From Providencia stuartii (GTDB taxonomy: Bacteria; Pseudomonadota; Gammaproteobacteria; Enterobacterales; Enterobacteriaceae), in the NCBI RefSeq assembly GCF_029277985.1, contig NZ_CP119546.1:1426001-1490000 (forward strand): 64,000 bases of DNA, read 5' to 3'. The translations under genes and the position numbers were made by a program. Shown here piece after piece: positions 28,137 to 41,601 of the stretch. The notes under the pieces are model-generated. The model made no database searches, had not been told where the DNA came from, and saw only the letters and a list, made by a program, of their open reading frames with translations. The first letter of the stretch is position 1, and each line of letters opens with the position of its first letter.

Positions 28137-28739
28137 TTAGCGCATAAATGAAGGAATTTTCTGCTCATATTGCTTAATTTGATCAGCATGCTGCAAGGTC
28201 AAACCAATGCTATCAAGGCCATTCATCATGCAGTGACGACGGAAACTATCAATCTCAAAATGATAAGTTTTATCGCCTGCTTGAACCGTTTGCTGCTCTA
28301 AGTCAACTGTGAATTGGCAACCTTCATTGTTTTGCACATAGTTAAACATTTCGTCAACTTCTGCATCGCTCAGTTTTATTGGTAACAATTGGTTATTGAA
28401 AGAGTTACCGTAAAAAATATCAGCAAAACTAGGTGCAATAACCACCTGGATACCAAAGTCAGTTAAGGCCCATGGCGCGTGCTCTCTAGAGGAGCCACAG
28501 CCAAAGTTTTCGCGGGCGAGTAGAATACTCGCACCTTTAAACACTGGCTTGTTTAATACAAAATCTGGGTTTGGTTGCTGTCCGGCGTCATCAAGAAAAC
28601 GCCAATCATTAAACAGGTGTTGTCCAAATCCTGTACGGGTGACTTTTTGCAAAAATTGTTTTGGAATAATCGCATCTGTATCCACATTCGCCGCATCTAA
28701 AGGGGCCACAATGCCTGTATGGGTAATAAATTTTTCCAT
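28137..28739 (-). CDS. leuD: 3-isopropylmalate dehydratase small subunit
   Basis: LeuD pairs with LeuC to isomerise 2- to 3-isopropylmalate in leucine synthesis. The start at 28739 gives 200 residues beginning MEKFITHTG, matching E. coli, with AAGGAG upstream; a longer frame to 28790 overlaps leu[25 protein letters not shown] and [11 protein letters not shown] are swivel-domain signatures. It is the last gene of the operon, 13 bases after leuC. Confidence 0.96.
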   Translation of the reverse strand: MEKFITHTGIVAPLDAANVDTDAIIPKQFLQKVTRTGFGQHLFNDWRFLDDAGQQPNPDFVLNKPVFKGASILLARENFGCGSSREHAPWALTDFGIQVVIAPSFADIFYGNSFNNQLLPIKLSDAEVDEMFNYVQNNEGCQFTVDLEQQTVQAGDKTYHFEIDSFRRHCMMNGLDSIGLTLQHADQIKQYEQKIPSFMR

Positions 28740-28752
28740 GATAAATGCTCCT

Positions 28753-30156
28753 TTAGGCGTGAATATCGCGGACATCCGCAAAATGACCATTAATCGCCGC
28801 TGCCGCAGCCATTGCAGGGCTAACTAAGTGAGTACGTCCTGCTCGACCTTGGCGACCTTCAAAATTTCGGTTACTGGTTGATGCACATCGTTCACCAGGG
28901 TTCAAACGGTCATTATTCATTGCAAGGCACATGGAGCAACCAGGTAAACGCCATTCAAAACCCGCTTCGATAAAGATTTTATCTAACCCTTCTTGCTCCG
29001 CTTGAGCTTTAACTGGGCCTGAACCGGGAACAACGATCGCTTGAACACCAGAAGCCACTTTTTTACCTTTAGCAATAGCTGCCGCAGCACGTAAATCTTC
29101 GATACGTGAATTAGTACAAGAACCAATAAACACTTTATCAATTTTTACGTCAGACAGCTTGATACCAGACTTTAACCCCATATAAGCTAAAGCTTTCTCA
29201 GCAGATGCCCGTTCCACAGGATCACTGAAAGATTCTGGGGAAGGTATTGGTTCATTAATGGCAATAACTTGACCCGGATTCGTTCCCCAAGTGACTTGTG
29301 GCGCGATTTCACTGGCTTGCAATGTGACGATTTTATCGAATTGCGCATCTTCATCGGTTTTTAAGGTTTTCCAGTACGCAACAGCCTCATCCCACTCTTT
29401 TCCTTTAGGGGCAAATTGACGACCTTCCATATAGCTAAACGTTGTTTCATCTGGAGCGATAATACCTGCCTTCGCCCCCAACTCAATGGCCATATTACAA
29501 ACGGTCATACGACCTTCCATACTGAGGTTTTCAATTGCTTCACCACAAAACTCGACAATATAGCCTGTACCGCCAGCACTGCCTGTTTTACCAATTATGG
29601 CTAAGACGATGTCTTTTGCTGTAATGCCGACCGGTGCTTTACCGATAACTTCAATTTTCATGGTTTTGGCGCGAGCTTGCTTCAAGGTTTGGGTCGCCAT
29701 GACATGCTCAACTTCAGAAGTACCGATACCGAAAGCCAATGCACCAAATGCACCATGAGTTGCAGTATGCGAGTCCCCACACACGATGGTCATACCCGGT
29801 AAAGTAATGCCTTGTTCTGGCCCCATCACGTGAACAATACCTTGATAAGGATGGTTAAGGTCATATAAGGTCACACCGAACTCTTTGCAGTTTTTCATCA
29901 ACTCTTGCATTTGGATACGTGCCATATCACCACAAGCGTTAATATCTTTTGTTTGTGTTGATACGTTATGATCCATGGTTGCAAAGGTTTTGCTTGGTTG
30001 ATGCAATGGACGATTTTTGGTTCTCAAGCCATCAAAGGCTTGAGGTGATGTCACTTCATGAACCAAATGACGATCAATGTAGATCAGGGGTATCTCATTA
30101 TCGACTTCACGTACAACGTGCGCATCATATAATTTCTGATATAAAGTTTTGGCCAT
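28753..30156 (-). CDS. leuC: 3-isopropylmalate dehydratase large subunit
   Basis: LeuC is the [4Fe-4S] catalytic subunit, an aconitase relative. The start at 30156 ([15 protein letters not shown]) gives 467 residues, one base after the leuB stop, so translation is probably coupled; the longer frame to 30228 lies inside leuB. Cluster cysteines are in GSCTNSR and [30 protein letters not shown] is the family active-site stretch. Confidence 0.96.
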   Translation of the reverse strand: MAKTLYQKLYDAHVVREVDNEIPLIYIDRHLVHEVTSPQAFDGLRTKNRPLHQPSKTFATMDHNVSTQTKDINACGDMARIQMQELMKNCKEFGVTLYDLNHPYQGIVHVMGPEQGITLPGMTIVCGDSHTATHGAFGALAFGIGTSEVEHVMATQTLKQARAKTMKIEVIGKAPVGITAKDIVLAIIGKTGSAGGTGYIVEFCGEAIENLSMEGRMTVCNMAIELGAKAGIIAPDETTFSYMEGRQFAPKGKEWDEAVAYWKTLKTDEDAQFDKIVTLQASEIAPQVTWGTNPGQVIAINEPIPSPESFSDPVERASAEKALAYMGLKSGIKLSDVKIDKVFIGSCTNSRIEDLRAAAAIAKGKKVASGVQAIVVPGSGPVKAQAEQEGLDKIFIEAGFEWRLPGCSMCLAMNNDRLNPGERCASTSNRNFEGRQGRAGRTHLVSPAMAAAAAINGHFADVRDIHA

Positions 30157-30157
30157 G

Positions 30158-32832
<2,675 letters not shown>

Positions 32833-32894
32833 GTTGTGTTCCTCTTATACAGATTTTATCGTTATGCTTTGCGATGCCGGCAGGCATAAAAAAA

Positions 32895-32911
32895 CCCGCG
32901 GCTGGCGCGGG
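32895..32911 (-). terminator. leu operon attenuator terminator
   Basis: CCCGCG (32895-32900) pairs with CGCGGG (32906-32911). On the minus strand the stem is followed by seven T residues, between leuL and leuA, as expected for the transcription attenuator. Confidence 0.88.
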
Positions 32912-32938
32912 TTTTTTATGTTTCTGGACTGTGAGTTT

Positions 32939-33016
32939 TTATCTTCCGTCCATAAGCATACCGCGCACATTGGATGCGAGTAGTAGTAGGCTTAGTAGGC
33001 GAATAGAAGTTGTCAT
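32939..33016 (-). CDS. leuL: leu operon leader peptide
   Basis: The 25-codon ORF on the leuA strand has six leucine codons at residues 7, 8 and 10-13, five of them CTA, and lies just ahead of the attenuator hairpin. When leucyl-tRNA is scarce the ribosome would stall there and an antiterminator would form. The layout is the E. coli leuL arrangement, with a diverged peptide. Confidence 0.9.
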   Translation of the reverse strand: MTTSIRLLSLLLLASNVRGMLMDGR

Positions 33017-33716
33017 TTTCACAGTCTCTAAATAGGTTTTTAACTAATCTGTATTTATTGATACGTGATCTTTTCTTTGCTGTCAACTTTAGATTTTTCC
33101 GGCAATTTTGGAGAATTATGCATCATTAGCCAGAGTTAGTGATTGTGACTAATTTCACTATATTTAGTGATGTTTTTCTCTATATTTTATCGATAAGTTA
33201 GGGGTAAAATTCTTTTCATGAAATAACTAGATGGAAATATAGCATAAACTGATGGTTTGGGTTAAATTTTGTACAGTTTGTCATAGGGGAAACTATAACG
33301 TTAGATATAAAAATAAGCTCTAATTATAGTTTTTATTAAACAAATTATTTAATAAATGAATAATTTAAATTTAATCTGATAATAAGACCATTTTATGGTT
33401 GTTGATGATATTTATTATGATTTATTTTTAAATTTGTTTTATTATTTTTAAGTTAATAATAACGATTTTAAATGCGTAATTTAAAATCATTATGTCGATG
33501 AATACCTTCGTTTTGTTATAACATCTTTAGTGTGTTGTTACATTGATAGATAATATAATATAAGCGTCGTTTTAATAAATGCAGGGAACGCGAAATAGCT
33601 TATCATTGATAAGTTGTTCGAAGAATAATATTTAATGAATTTATAAAATCCTTATTTATTTAGGAGAAGATTATTTTCATTAATAAAAATGATAGATATC
33701 TTTATTGGAGTAAATA
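33017..33716. promoter_or_regulatory. AT-rich leuO/leuA divergent control region
   Basis: These 700 bases separate the divergent leuA leader and leuO. They are strikingly AT-rich, without an ORF, the base composition expected of an H-NS-silenced region, as in E. coli leuO. A 9-bp inverted repeat pairs AAACTATAA (33290-33298) with TTATAGTTT (33324-33332). Further sites could not be assigned. Confidence 0.55.
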
Positions 33717-34670
33717 ATGACTGATTTTGATGCGGTTTCACCAGCTAAAAAAGAGAATTGTGATATTAATTTGCGAAATGTTGATCTTAACTTATTGACG
33801 GTTTTTGATGTGGTCATGCAGATGCAAAATGTCACACGGGCAGCGCAGGTATTAGGTATGTCTCAACCTGCCGTGAGTAACGCTGTATCTCGTTTAAAAT
33901 CAATGTTTAATGATGAGCTTTTTGTTCGGTATGGTCGTGGAATACAACCGACCTCCCGCGCTAAACAGCTCTTTGGGCCTGTTAGACAAGCACTACAACT
34001 AGTGCATAATGAGTTACCGGGGGCAGGTTTTGACCCGAAACTGAGTGATCGAGTATTCAATTTATCTATTTGTTCTCCATTAGATATTCGTTTAGCCGCA
34101 GTTATCGTCGAAAAATTTAAAGATATATCGCCTAATATTAATATCCATATTCATTGTTTCTTAGATAATAACATTGAACATAAATTAAAATATCAAGAAA
34201 CTGATTTTTCGGTGAGTTATAATCAATTCGAAAAAAGCGAGTATCAACAACAAGTTTTATTTAATGATGAATTGGTTCTCGTTGTCGCGAAAAATCACCC
34301 TCGTATTGTGAATAATGTGACGCAATGTCTGTTGAATAGTGAAAAACATGCGGTAATGTCAATGGATAATATAGGTTCTTTCAGCCAACTTTATTATAGT
34401 AATACGGATTTATCCCACACGATTAGTTACCAAGGAACCGATTTGAACAGTGTTTTAAATATCGTTTCTCAAACTGAATTGGTGGCTATTGTTCCGAAGT
34501 GGCTGGTTGAAAACTCAAGTTACAAGCATCAATTACAGATGGTTGCATTGCCATGGCAAGAGAATACTCGTCCTTGCTATTTGACTTGGCATGAATCGAC
34601 GGCTCGAGATAAAGGACATCAATGGATGAAATCACAATTTTGTCAGCTGATCACTGATTTGTTGACCTAA
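33717..34670 (+). CDS. leuO: LysR-family regulator LeuO
   Basis: LeuO is a LysR-type antagonist of H-NS that controls many stress, virulence and cas genes. The 317-residue protein matches E. coli LeuO: VDLNLLTVFDVVMQMQNVTRAA, split around MSQPAVSNAVSRLK, forms the winged helix at about residues 22-80, and the effector domain follows. The position divergent from leuABCD is the standard one. GGAG lies about 9 bases before the ATG. Confidence 0.94.
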   Translation: MTDFDAVSPAKKENCDINLRNVDLNLLTVFDVVMQMQNVTRAAQVLGMSQPAVSNAVSRLKSMFNDELFVRYGRGIQPTSRAKQLFGPVRQALQLVHNELPGAGFDPKLSDRVFNLSICSPLDIRLAAVIVEKFKDISPNINIHIHCFLDNNIEHKLKYQETDFSVSYNQFEKSEYQQQVLFNDELVLVVAKNHPRIVNNVTQCLLNSEKHAVMSMDNIGSFSQLYYSNTDLSHTISYQGTDLNSVLNIVSQTELVAIVPKWLVENSSYKHQLQMVALPWQENTRPCYLTWHESTARDKGHQWMKSQFCQLITDLLT

Positions 34671-34927
34671 GGCTTTTGAATCACTCGCTTAAATTGTGAT
34701 TATCGCTTTATTTACCGCTAACTCATCATGGTGAAATTCTGTGATGAGTTATGCTACCTATATAACATTTGCAGAATATTTACATTCTACCCCTTTTCAC
34801 AATCCTCTTTCGTCTATACACTCAAGTTGTTCAGCTAACAGATGTAAGCTGAAATAATTAACTGGCGAAGCACGTCGTGTGTTTACCGAGTGTCTTCCGT
34901 TAACACATGTATTATAGGAAACATACT

Positions 34928-36739
34928 TTGATTACTGAAAATCTATATCCATACCATTTGGTCAATCGCTTACACAGTCGGTTTAGTGCCGCTGATTCAG
35001 CGAATCGGATAGCTTTCAGTCAATGGCATAATGGACAGCAAAGTGAGCTCACATGGCAACAAGTTGAAACGCATTCGACTGCGATTGCTCACCGTCTGTT
35101 AGCCCTTAATGTTGAGGTACAAGAAAATATTGGATTATTCGCGCATAACAGTATGAATTGGTCTTTGGTTGATCTTGCTGTGCTACAACTAAAAGCCGTT
35201 ACTGTCCCTTTATATGCGACAAGTAGCCTAGAACAGGCTGCTTATATTATTAATGATGCAAATATTCGAATTCTATTTGTTGGTGAGCAAGAACAGTATC
35301 ATGTTGCTTGTCAATTGAAGGCTTTTTGTCCTCAAATTACCACGATTGTCGTGCTTAATAACGATGTCGAGTTGGTAGAGTGTGGGGTAGATTCAGTGCA
35401 TTTGGCTCATTTTATGGCCCAAGCTGAACCTAAATACCAAGAGGAATTAAACCAACGTATTGCCGCCCATCATCTTAGTGATCTGTTCACAATTATCTAT
35501 ACTTCTGGCACAACAGGCGAACCCAAAGGGGTGATGTTAGATTATTACAACATGGCCGCCCAACTTTACCTTCATGACCAGCGTTTAAAACTGACCGATG
35601 AGGATGTTTCTTTAAGCTTTCTTCCTCTATCGCATGTGTTTGAGCGCGCTTGGAGCTTCTATGTGATGCACACAGGTGCACGTAATGTTTATTTAACGGA
35701 TACCAATGCGGTTAGGGCAGCGCTTGCTGATGTTAAACCGACAGTGATGTGTGCAGTCCCTCGTTTTTACGAGAAAGTGTATAGTGCAGTACAGGGTAAA
35801 GTTGCCAAAGCCCCTCTTATGCGCCGCTTATTATTTAAATGGGCGATCGCACAGGGCAATAAAAGAACTCAATCACTGGCTAGAGGTGAGCAACTTTCCG
35901 CATTCAATCAATCTCTATTTAATTTAGCCGACAAGCTCGTGTTAACTAAGCTGCGTCAGTTATTAGGCGGACGTATTCGATTCATGCCAGCGGCGGGGGC
36001 TCGTTTGGATGATGACGTCATTGCCTTTTTCCTTGCTGTAGGAATCAATATTAAATACGGTTATGGGATGACCGAAACCTGTGCCACAGTCTCTTGTTGG
36101 GAAGAAGGGCATTATCCATTAGGTTCTATTGGTACACCACTTTCTTCTGTAGAAGTGCGTATCGGCGATAACAATGAAATTCAGGTCAAAGGACCTGTCG
36201 TAATGAAAGGGTATTACAATCGCCCTCAAGATACTGATGAAGCATTCACGGTTGATGGCTGGTTAAAAACGGGGGATGCAGGTGAAATTGATGCTAAAGG
36301 TAACCTGTATATTACTGACCGTTTGAAAGACCTGATGAAAACATCAAATGGTAAATATATAGCACCACAAATGATTGAAGGTGTATTAGGGCAAGACCAG
36401 TTTATTGAACATATTGCTGTTATTGCGGATGCGCGTAAATTCGTTTCTGCGCTTATTGTCCCTTGTTATGATTCATTAGAAGAGTACGCCCGTTCTATTA
36501 ATTTAAAATATCGTGATCGCCTAGAGCTATTAAGAGACTCCAACATTGTGGCTTTATTTGAAAGTCGCTTGAAAGAGTTACAGAAGAATATTGAAACTTT
36601 TCATCAAGTTAAACGTTTCACCTTACTCCCAGCGAATTTTTCTATGGAAAAAGGTGAGCTAACGCCTACGCTAAAACTACGTCGAAAAATTATTTCTGAA
36701 CGCTATCATTCAGAAATAGAATCAATGTATCGCGAATAG
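34928..36739 (+). CDS. long-chain acyl-CoA ligase (FAA1/FadD15-type AMP-forming synthetase)
   Basis: The protein adenylates a fatty acid and transfers it to CoA. IIYTSGTTGEPKGVM (P-loop, about residue 190), YGYGMTETCA and GWLKTGDAGEID with TDRLKDLMKTSNGKYIAP are the ANL-superfamily motifs. A TTG start at 34928 is preferred because TAGGAA lies 7 bases upstream, giving 603 residues; the ATG at 34907 has no ribosome site. It separates leuO from ilvI, which are adjacent in E. coli. A terminator follows. Confidence 0.85.
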   Translation: MITENLYPYHLVNRLHSRFSAADSANRIAFSQWHNGQQSELTWQQVETHSTAIAHRLLALNVEVQENIGLFAHNSMNWSLVDLAVLQLKAVTVPLYATSSLEQAAYIINDANIRILFVGEQEQYHVACQLKAFCPQITTIVVLNNDVELVECGVDSVHLAHFMAQAEPKYQEELNQRIAAHHLSDLFTIIYTSGTTGEPKGVMLDYYNMAAQLYLHDQRLKLTDEDVSLSFLPLSHVFERAWSFYVMHTGARNVYLTDTNAVRAALADVKPTVMCAVPRFYEKVYSAVQGKVAKAPLMRRLLFKWAIAQGNKRTQSLARGEQLSAFNQSLFNLADKLVLTKLRQLLGGRIRFMPAAGARLDDDVIAFFLAVGINIKYGYGMTETCATVSCWEEGHYPLGSIGTPLSSVEVRIGDNNEIQVKGPVVMKGYYNRPQDTDEAFTVDGWLKTGDAGEIDAKGNLYITDRLKDLMKTSNGKYIAPQMIEGVLGQDQFIEHIAVIADARKFVSALIVPCYDSLEEYARSINLKYRDRLELLRDSNIVALFESRLKELQKNIETFHQVKRFTLLPANFSMEKGELTPTLKLRRKIISERYHSEIESMYRE

Positions 36740-36761
36740 TTAAATTATCACCATCTCATAT

Positions 36762-36791
36762 AGCCGGATAGAATATTGATGATATCCGGCT
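36762..36791 (+). terminator. terminator after the acyl-CoA ligase gene
   Basis: AGCCGGATA (36762-36770) pairs perfectly with TATCCGGCT (36783-36791), and T-rich sequence follows. Confidence 0.75.
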
Positions 36792-37046
36792 TCTCTTTGT
36801 ACTCTTTTTCATCTGTTTATAGTGAAAATTTCCACTTTTTTTTATTTTCTTGGTTAATTTAACTAATTATCGTAAAAGATAAAGACGATGTTGAATGTTG
36901 TCATTTTTGCTTAAGAAATGGTGTTTGCGTCGTCTCCAGCACAACGATATGTTAATAGTTGTCATCACTATGACAGGAATGACAATACACAATAAGAGGA
37001 CAGTCATACCTCTGTTAACGGATAAAAATAGTCTGGGGGCAAACTC
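36792..37046 (+). promoter_or_regulatory. ilvIH promoter region
   Basis: This AT-rich stretch precedes ilvI and must hold its promoter. E. coli ilvIH is activated by Lrp from several upstream sites; I could not place Lrp sites reliably. No leucine-rich leader peptide or attenuator hairpin is visible. Confidence 0.4.
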
Positions 37047-38774
37047 ATGGAGATGTTGTCGGGAGCAGAAATGGTCGTCAAGTCTTTGATTGACCAAGGT
37101 GTAAAGCACGTATTTGGTTATCCAGGTGGTGCTGTTTTAGATATCTATGATGCACTGCATACAGTCGGAGGCATTGATCATATATTAGTTCGCCATGAAC
37201 AAGCGGCAGTTCATATGGCTGATGGTTACGCACGCTCAACTGGCGATGTTGGAGTGGTGTTGGTAACGTCAGGACCCGGAGCGACAAATGCGATTACTGG
37301 TATTGCGACGGCATACATGGATTCAATCCCCTTGGTTGTTCTATCAGGACAAGTTGCAAGCTCCCTTATTGGCAATGATGCTTTTCAAGAATGTGACATG
37401 GTGGGGATATCCAGACCTATTGTAAAACATAGTTTTTTGGTTAAAAAAGCAGAAGATATTCCTGAAACCATCAAGAAAGCATTCTATATTGCGTCAAGTG
37501 GCCGGCCAGGCCCTGTGGTGATTGATTTACCCAAAGATACCGTTAGTCCAGCGCATAAATACCCTTATCGTTATCCGGAATCCGTATCTCTACGCTCTTA
37601 TAATCCGACTCTCCAAGGACATAAAGGGCAAATTAAAAAAGCGTTATCCAAACTGATTGCGGCGGAGAAGCCGGTTTTCTATGTTGGTGGTGGTGCTATT
37701 AATGCAAGTTGCTCGCCGGAAATTATTGCATTAGCAGAAAAATTACAGCTTCCTGTTGTATCAACACTGATGGGGCTTGGTGCATTTCCAGAAACGCATC
37801 ATCTTTCTGTAGGGATGCTTGGTATGCATGGAACCTATGAAGCGAATAAGGTTATGCATAATTCTGACGTGATCTTTGCTGTGGGCGTTCGTTTTGATGA
37901 TAGAACGACCAACAATTTGGAAAAATATTGCCCAAATGCCACGGTTATTCAAATTGATGTAGATCCCACCTCGATCTCTAAAACGGTGAATACGGATATC
38001 CCGATTGTTGGGGATGCGAAACTGACGCTTCAGCAAATATTAAATCAATTAGAGCAAGTCTCAGCGACACAAAATAGCCAAGCATTAGCGGCATGGTGGA
38101 AAGAAATTGAAACTTGGCGTGAGAAAAAATGCCTCAATTACGAAAAAAATAGCCAGAAAGTGAAGCCTCAACAGGCGATTGAAGCGATTTATCGTTTAAC
38201 TCATGGTGAGGCTTATGTGACTTCTGACGTTGGGCAGCATCAAATGTTTGCGGCACTTTATTACCCATTTGATAAGCCGCGTCGTTGGATTAATTCAGGC
38301 GGATTAGGCACGATGGGATTTGGTTTACCTGCGGCTTTAGGGGTTAAGCTCGCACATCCACAGTCAACGGTTGTTTGCGTGACAGGCGATGGCAGTATTC
38401 AAATGAATATTCAAGAGCTATCTACGGCGCTACAGTATGGCTTGCCTGTTATCGTACTGAATTTAAACAATGGCTTTTTGGGAATGGTAAAACAGTGGCA
38501 AGATATGATTTATCAAGGTCGCCACTCTCAATCTTATATGGAATCGCTCCCTGACTTCGTTAAACTGGCTGAAGCGTATGGTCATGTTGGCATCGCGATC
38601 CATTCTCCTGATGAGTTAGAAGAAAAATTGCAACAAGCCTTGGTTGAAGTGAACCAAAATCAACGCCTAGTGTTTGTTGATATCAATGTTGATGAAACTG
38701 AACATGTTTACCCAATGCAGATCCGCGGTGGTGCAATGGATGAAATGTGGCTGAGCAAAACAGAGAGGACCTGA
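37047..38774 (+). CDS. ilvI: acetolactate synthase III, large subunit
   Basis: IlvI, with IlvH, makes 2-acetolactate and 2-aceto-2-hydroxybutyrate, the first common step to valine, leucine and isoleucine. The 575-residue protein begins [11 protein letters not shown] as in E. coli. [12 protein letters not shown] holds the catalytic Glu, and [29 protein letters not shown] is the thiamin-diphosphate motif. A central FAD-binding domain is expected. ilvH starts 2 bases after its stop. Confidence 0.97.
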   Translation: MEMLSGAEMVVKSLIDQGVKHVFGYPGGAVLDIYDALHTVGGIDHILVRHEQAAVHMADGYARSTGDVGVVLVTSGPGATNAITGIATAYMDSIPLVVLSGQVASSLIGNDAFQECDMVGISRPIVKHSFLVKKAEDIPETIKKAFYIASSGRPGPVVIDLPKDTVSPAHKYPYRYPESVSLRSYNPTLQGHKGQIKKALSKLIAAEKPVFYVGGGAINASCSPEIIALAEKLQLPVVSTLMGLGAFPETHHLSVGMLGMHGTYEANKVMHNSDVIFAVGVRFDDRTTNNLEKYCPNATVIQIDVDPTSISKTVNTDIPIVGDAKLTLQQILNQLEQVSATQNSQALAAWWKEIETWREKKCLNYEKNSQKVKPQQAIEAIYRLTHGEAYVTSDVGQHQMFAALYYPFDKPRRWINSGGLGTMGFGLPAALGVKLAHPQSTVVCVTGDGSIQMNIQELSTALQYGLPVIVLNLNNGFLGMVKQWQDMIYQGRHSQSYMESLPDFVKLAEAYGHVGIAIHSPDELEEKLQQALVEVNQNQRLVFVDINVDETEHVYPMQIRGGAMDEMWLSKTERT

Positions 38775-38776
38775 GC

Positions 38777-39268
38777 ATGCGTCGTATTTTATCAGTTTTA
38801 CTCGAAAACGAATCTGGTGCATTGTCCCGTGTGATTGGGCTGTTTTCTCAACGAGGTTACAACATTGAAAGTTTGACCGTAGCCCCCACGGATGACCCCA
38901 CCTTGTCACGTATGACCATTCAAACGAAAGGGGACGCGAAGGTTCTTGAGCAGATAGAAAAACAGCTGCATAAATTAGTGGATGTGCTTCGCGTTAGCGA
39001 GCTTACCGCTTCAGCACATATAGAGCGTGAAATCATGTTAGTAAAATTGCAGGCTTCAGGCTATGGCCGCGATGAAATCAAACGCTGCTCCGATATTTTT
39101 CGTGGACAAATCGTTGATGTGACACCAACGCTTTATACCGTTCAGCTAGCAGGAACAAGCGATAAACTGGATGCATTTATTGAAGCGGTGCGTGGTGTTG
39201 CTGAAATTGTTGAAGTTGTACGTTCAGGTATTGTAGGAGTTTCACGCGGCGATAAAATTATGCGATGA
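38777..39268 (+). CDS. ilvH: acetolactate synthase III, regulatory subunit
   Basis: IlvH stimulates IlvI and confers valine inhibition. The start at 38777 ([18 protein letters not shown]) gives 163 residues, as in E. coli; an upstream in-frame ATG lies within ilvI. The N-terminal ACT domain (about 4-78) keeps Gly14 and Ser17, positions whose change makes E. coli IlvH valine-resistant, so normal feedback is expected. Confidence 0.96.
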   Translation: MRRILSVLLENESGALSRVIGLFSQRGYNIESLTVAPTDDPTLSRMTIQTKGDAKVLEQIEKQLHKLVDVLRVSELTASAHIEREIMLVKLQASGYGRDEIKRCSDIFRGQIVDVTPTLYTVQLAGTSDKLDAFIEAVRGVAEIVEVVRSGIVGVSRGDKIMR

Positions 39269-39303
39269 AAAATTTGTCTTCTAAAGGTAGAATGTAGTCA
39301 TAT

Positions 39304-39328
39304 AGAGCCCCGATTGATTCGGGGCTCT
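39304..39328 (+). terminator. terminator-like hairpin after ilvH
   Basis: AGAGCCCCGA (39304-39313) pairs perfectly with TCGGGGCTCT (39319-39328) over 5 bases. No T-run follows, so Rho or partial read-through may be involved. Confidence 0.6.
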
Positions 39329-39431
39329 GACCGTTGGCAGCTATTTTTGCCTTGCAGCGGTAATCAGGGACTGTAAAAATAAATAGTAAAATCAATGAGT
39401 TGGTTTTATATGATAACACAAAGAGGTTAAC

Positions 39432-40445
39432 GTGAAACTGGATGAAATAGCACGTTTAGCAGGGGTTTCCCGCACAACGGCTAGTTATGTGATCAATGGC
39501 AAGGCCAAGCAGTATCGAGTCAGCGATAAAACTGTAGAAAAAGTGATGGCTGTTGTCAGAGAGCACAATTACCATCCAAATGCTGTAGCAGCAGGGCTAC
39601 GAGCAGGGAGAACACGTTCGATAGGGCTAGTGATCCCCGATCTCGAAAACACAAGTTATACTCGCATTGCTAATTATCTTGAACGTCAAGCACGGCAACG
39701 TGGTTATCAATTATTGATCGCGTGTTCCGAGGATCAGCCAGATAACGAAATTCGTTGTGTCGAGCACCTTTTACAGCGTCAGGTTGATGCCATTATAGTT
39801 TCAACCGCGCTTCCTCCTGAGCATCCTTTCTATCAGCGTTGGGCGAACCGTTCTTTGCCTATCATTGCCCTTGATAGAGCATTGGAAAAAGATCACTTTA
39901 TTAGTGTGGTCGGTGATGACCAAGAAGATGCATTTATGATCTCTGCTGAATTACGAAAATTCTCGGCAGAATCCGTATTGTATCTGGGGGCTTTACCTGA
40001 GTTATCAGTAAGCTATCTTCGTGAGCAAGGTTTTAGGAAAGGTTGGCAAGGCGACTCCCGTGAAGTGAATTATCTGTATGCAAATAGTTATGAGAGGGCT
40101 TCTGCCGCTGAGGTTTTTGCTGATTGGCTAGATAAAGGTAACTCCATGCCTGATGCGTTATTCACGACGTCATTTTCGTTGCTACAGGGAGTACTGGATG
40201 TGGCGCTAAAACGTGATGGTCGTCTACCGGAGGACATGGTGATTGCCACATTTGGCGATAGCGAGTTATTAGATTTCTTAGGATGCCCCGTTTTATCATT
40301 GGCACAGCGCCACAGAGATATCGCTGAGCGAATCTTGGAATTGGTGTTGGCGAGCCTTGATGAAAAACAAAAACCAGACGCAGGAATTACTCGTATCCGT
40401 CGTGATCTCTGCCGTCGTGGTAGTCTTGGCCGCAAACAGCAATAA
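39432..40445 (+). CDS. cra: catabolite repressor/activator Cra (FruR)
   Basis: Cra senses fructose phosphates and sets the balance of glycolysis and gluconeogenesis. The 337-residue LacI-family protein starts at a GTG, as in E. coli. The helix-turn-helix and hinge ([19 protein letters not shown], residues 2-20, to GLRAGRTR) are almost identical to E. coli, so the operator specificity should be the same. The C-terminal sugar-phosphate domain is more diverged. Confidence 0.96.
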   Translation: MKLDEIARLAGVSRTTASYVINGKAKQYRVSDKTVEKVMAVVREHNYHPNAVAAGLRAGRTRSIGLVIPDLENTSYTRIANYLERQARQRGYQLLIACSEDQPDNEIRCVEHLLQRQVDAIIVSTALPPEHPFYQRWANRSLPIIALDRALEKDHFISVVGDDQEDAFMISAELRKFSAESVLYLGALPELSVSYLREQGFRKGWQGDSREVNYLYANSYERASAAEVFADWLDKGNSMPDALFTTSFSLLQGVLDVALKRDGRLPEDMVIATFGDSELLDFLGCPVLSLAQRHRDIAERILELVLASLDEKQKPDAGITRIRRDLCRRGSLGRKQQ

Positions 40446-40462
40446 ATATAAAAAATAATTAA

Positions 40463-40549
40463 AACCAGACAAAATGTCTGGTTGAATATAGAGTGATATT
40501 GATCACGTTTATCGCTATTATCTTAGCCCCTATGCAAAAGGGGCTTTTT
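40463..40549 (+). terminator. tandem terminators after cra
   Basis: AACCAGACA (40463-40471) pairs with TGTCTGGTT (40475-40483). A second hairpin AGCCCC/GGGGCT (40525-40530 with 40540-40545) is followed by a T-run to 40549, a textbook intrinsic terminator. Confidence 0.8.
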
Positions 40550-41049
40550 ATTTGATGCGAAAAATACGTAAATATTTAACTTTAGGACTATTCTTAACTG
40601 GATGTATTTAATTTTCTCTCGCAAGGAAAACAAAATAAAAAATTTAATTTAAGAAATGGCAGTTAAATAAATAAAAGTCATATGAACGCATATTTGAGTT
40701 ATAACACTGTCTATTAAAACAGTATTTTAACGTATTGAAATTTATTGTTTTTATTTTTCTACGGGGCTGTTATTGATAATATTTGTAGTTAATTAGCATT
40801 TACCGTTATTTAAAAAGTAAAGAATCGGTTATAGGTAGGCTGATTAAAAATGAGACGGGTATAGGAAATATCATCATTTGAGTGTTTTTTCATCAATAAA
40901 ATAGAATTAACCTTGTATTTATTGTTTTGTTGAAAATAAATGAATTATATCAATCCGTTATTCCTCATTTTATCTCTGCGCTCGATTTTACCCTCTCTTA
41001 TCTTTTCTGAATTGTTCTGTAAATAAAGCAAAAGCTACAGGTGTCTGGC
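40550..41049. other. AT-rich gap before the mra promoter
   Basis: About 500 bases of AT-rich DNA lie between the cra terminator and the mra promoter. I see no ORF with a ribosome site, no RNA gene and no repeat. Confidence 0.5.
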
Positions 41050-41079
41050 TTGACAACGTTTTCCTACCATTCGTAAACT
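41050..41079 (+). promoter_or_regulatory. mra promoter of the dcw cluster
   Basis: A perfect -35 TTGACA (41050-41055) and a -10-like TAAACT (41074-41079) are separated by 18 bases, 62 bases before mraZ. This corresponds to Pmra, the main promoter for cell-division and wall genes in E. coli. Confidence 0.7.
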
Positions 41080-41086
41080 TTATAAG

Positions 41087-41111
41087 TGGAGAATTGTGGG
41101 GTAAAGTGGGT
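41087..41111 (+). promoter_or_regulatory. MraZ operator, three 10-bp-spaced repeats
   Basis: TGGAG (41087-41091), TGGGG (41097-41101) and TGGGT (41107-41111) are spaced exactly 10 bases apart. This is the TGGGN-N5 repeat pattern through which MraZ represses its own operon in E. coli. Confidence 0.8.
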
Positions 41112-41140
41112 TAATAGGAAATAAAGAGGTTTTACTGGGT

Positions 41141-41599
41141 ATGTTTCGTGGGGCAACACTGGTAAATCTCGACAGCAAAGGGCGTCTAACCGTGCCTACC
41201 CGATATAGGGGAATGTTGAGCGAGGAATCTAAGGGGCAGATGGTATGTACTATCGACCTCCACCAGCCATGCCTATTACTTTACACGTTACCTGAATGGG
41301 AAATTATTGAAGAGAAGCTCTCACGGCTTTCAACCATGAACCCAGTAGAAAGAAGAGTACAACGGCTTTTATTAGGGCATGCCAGCGAATGCCAAATGGA
41401 CAGTGCCGGACGTCTTTTGTTAGCTAACACACTACGTCAACACGCAGGGCTAACAAAAGAGGTCATGCTAGTGGGCCAAATAAATAAATTTGAACTTTGG
41501 GATGAACAGACTTGGTATCAGCAAGTGGAAGAAGACATTAATGCTGAACGACAAACCCAAGAACCCCTGTCAGCCCGCTTACAGGATTTGTCACTATAA
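41141..41599 (+). CDS. mraZ: transcriptional regulator MraZ
   Basis: MraZ is a ring-forming DNA-binding protein that represses the dcw operon. The 152-residue protein has two AbrB/SpoVT-like halves with the DxxxR motifs [13 protein letters not shown] (about residue 11) and [13 protein letters not shown] (about residue 87). It is the first gene of the cluster and rsmH starts 2 bases after it. An operator with three repeats lies 30-54 bases upstream. Confidence 0.97.
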   Translation: MFRGATLVNLDSKGRLTVPTRYRGMLSEESKGQMVCTIDLHQPCLLLYTLPEWEIIEEKLSRLSTMNPVERRVQRLLLGHASECQMDSAGRLLLANTLRQHAGLTKEVMLVGQINKFELWDEQTWYQQVEEDINAERQTQEPLSARLQDLSL

Positions 41600-41601
41600 A
41601 C

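Noticed and set aside
36895..37089. 64-codon plus-strand ORF ahead of ilvI as an attenuator peptide
   Set aside because: It overlaps the ilvI start, has no branched-chain codon run and no terminator hairpin follows.
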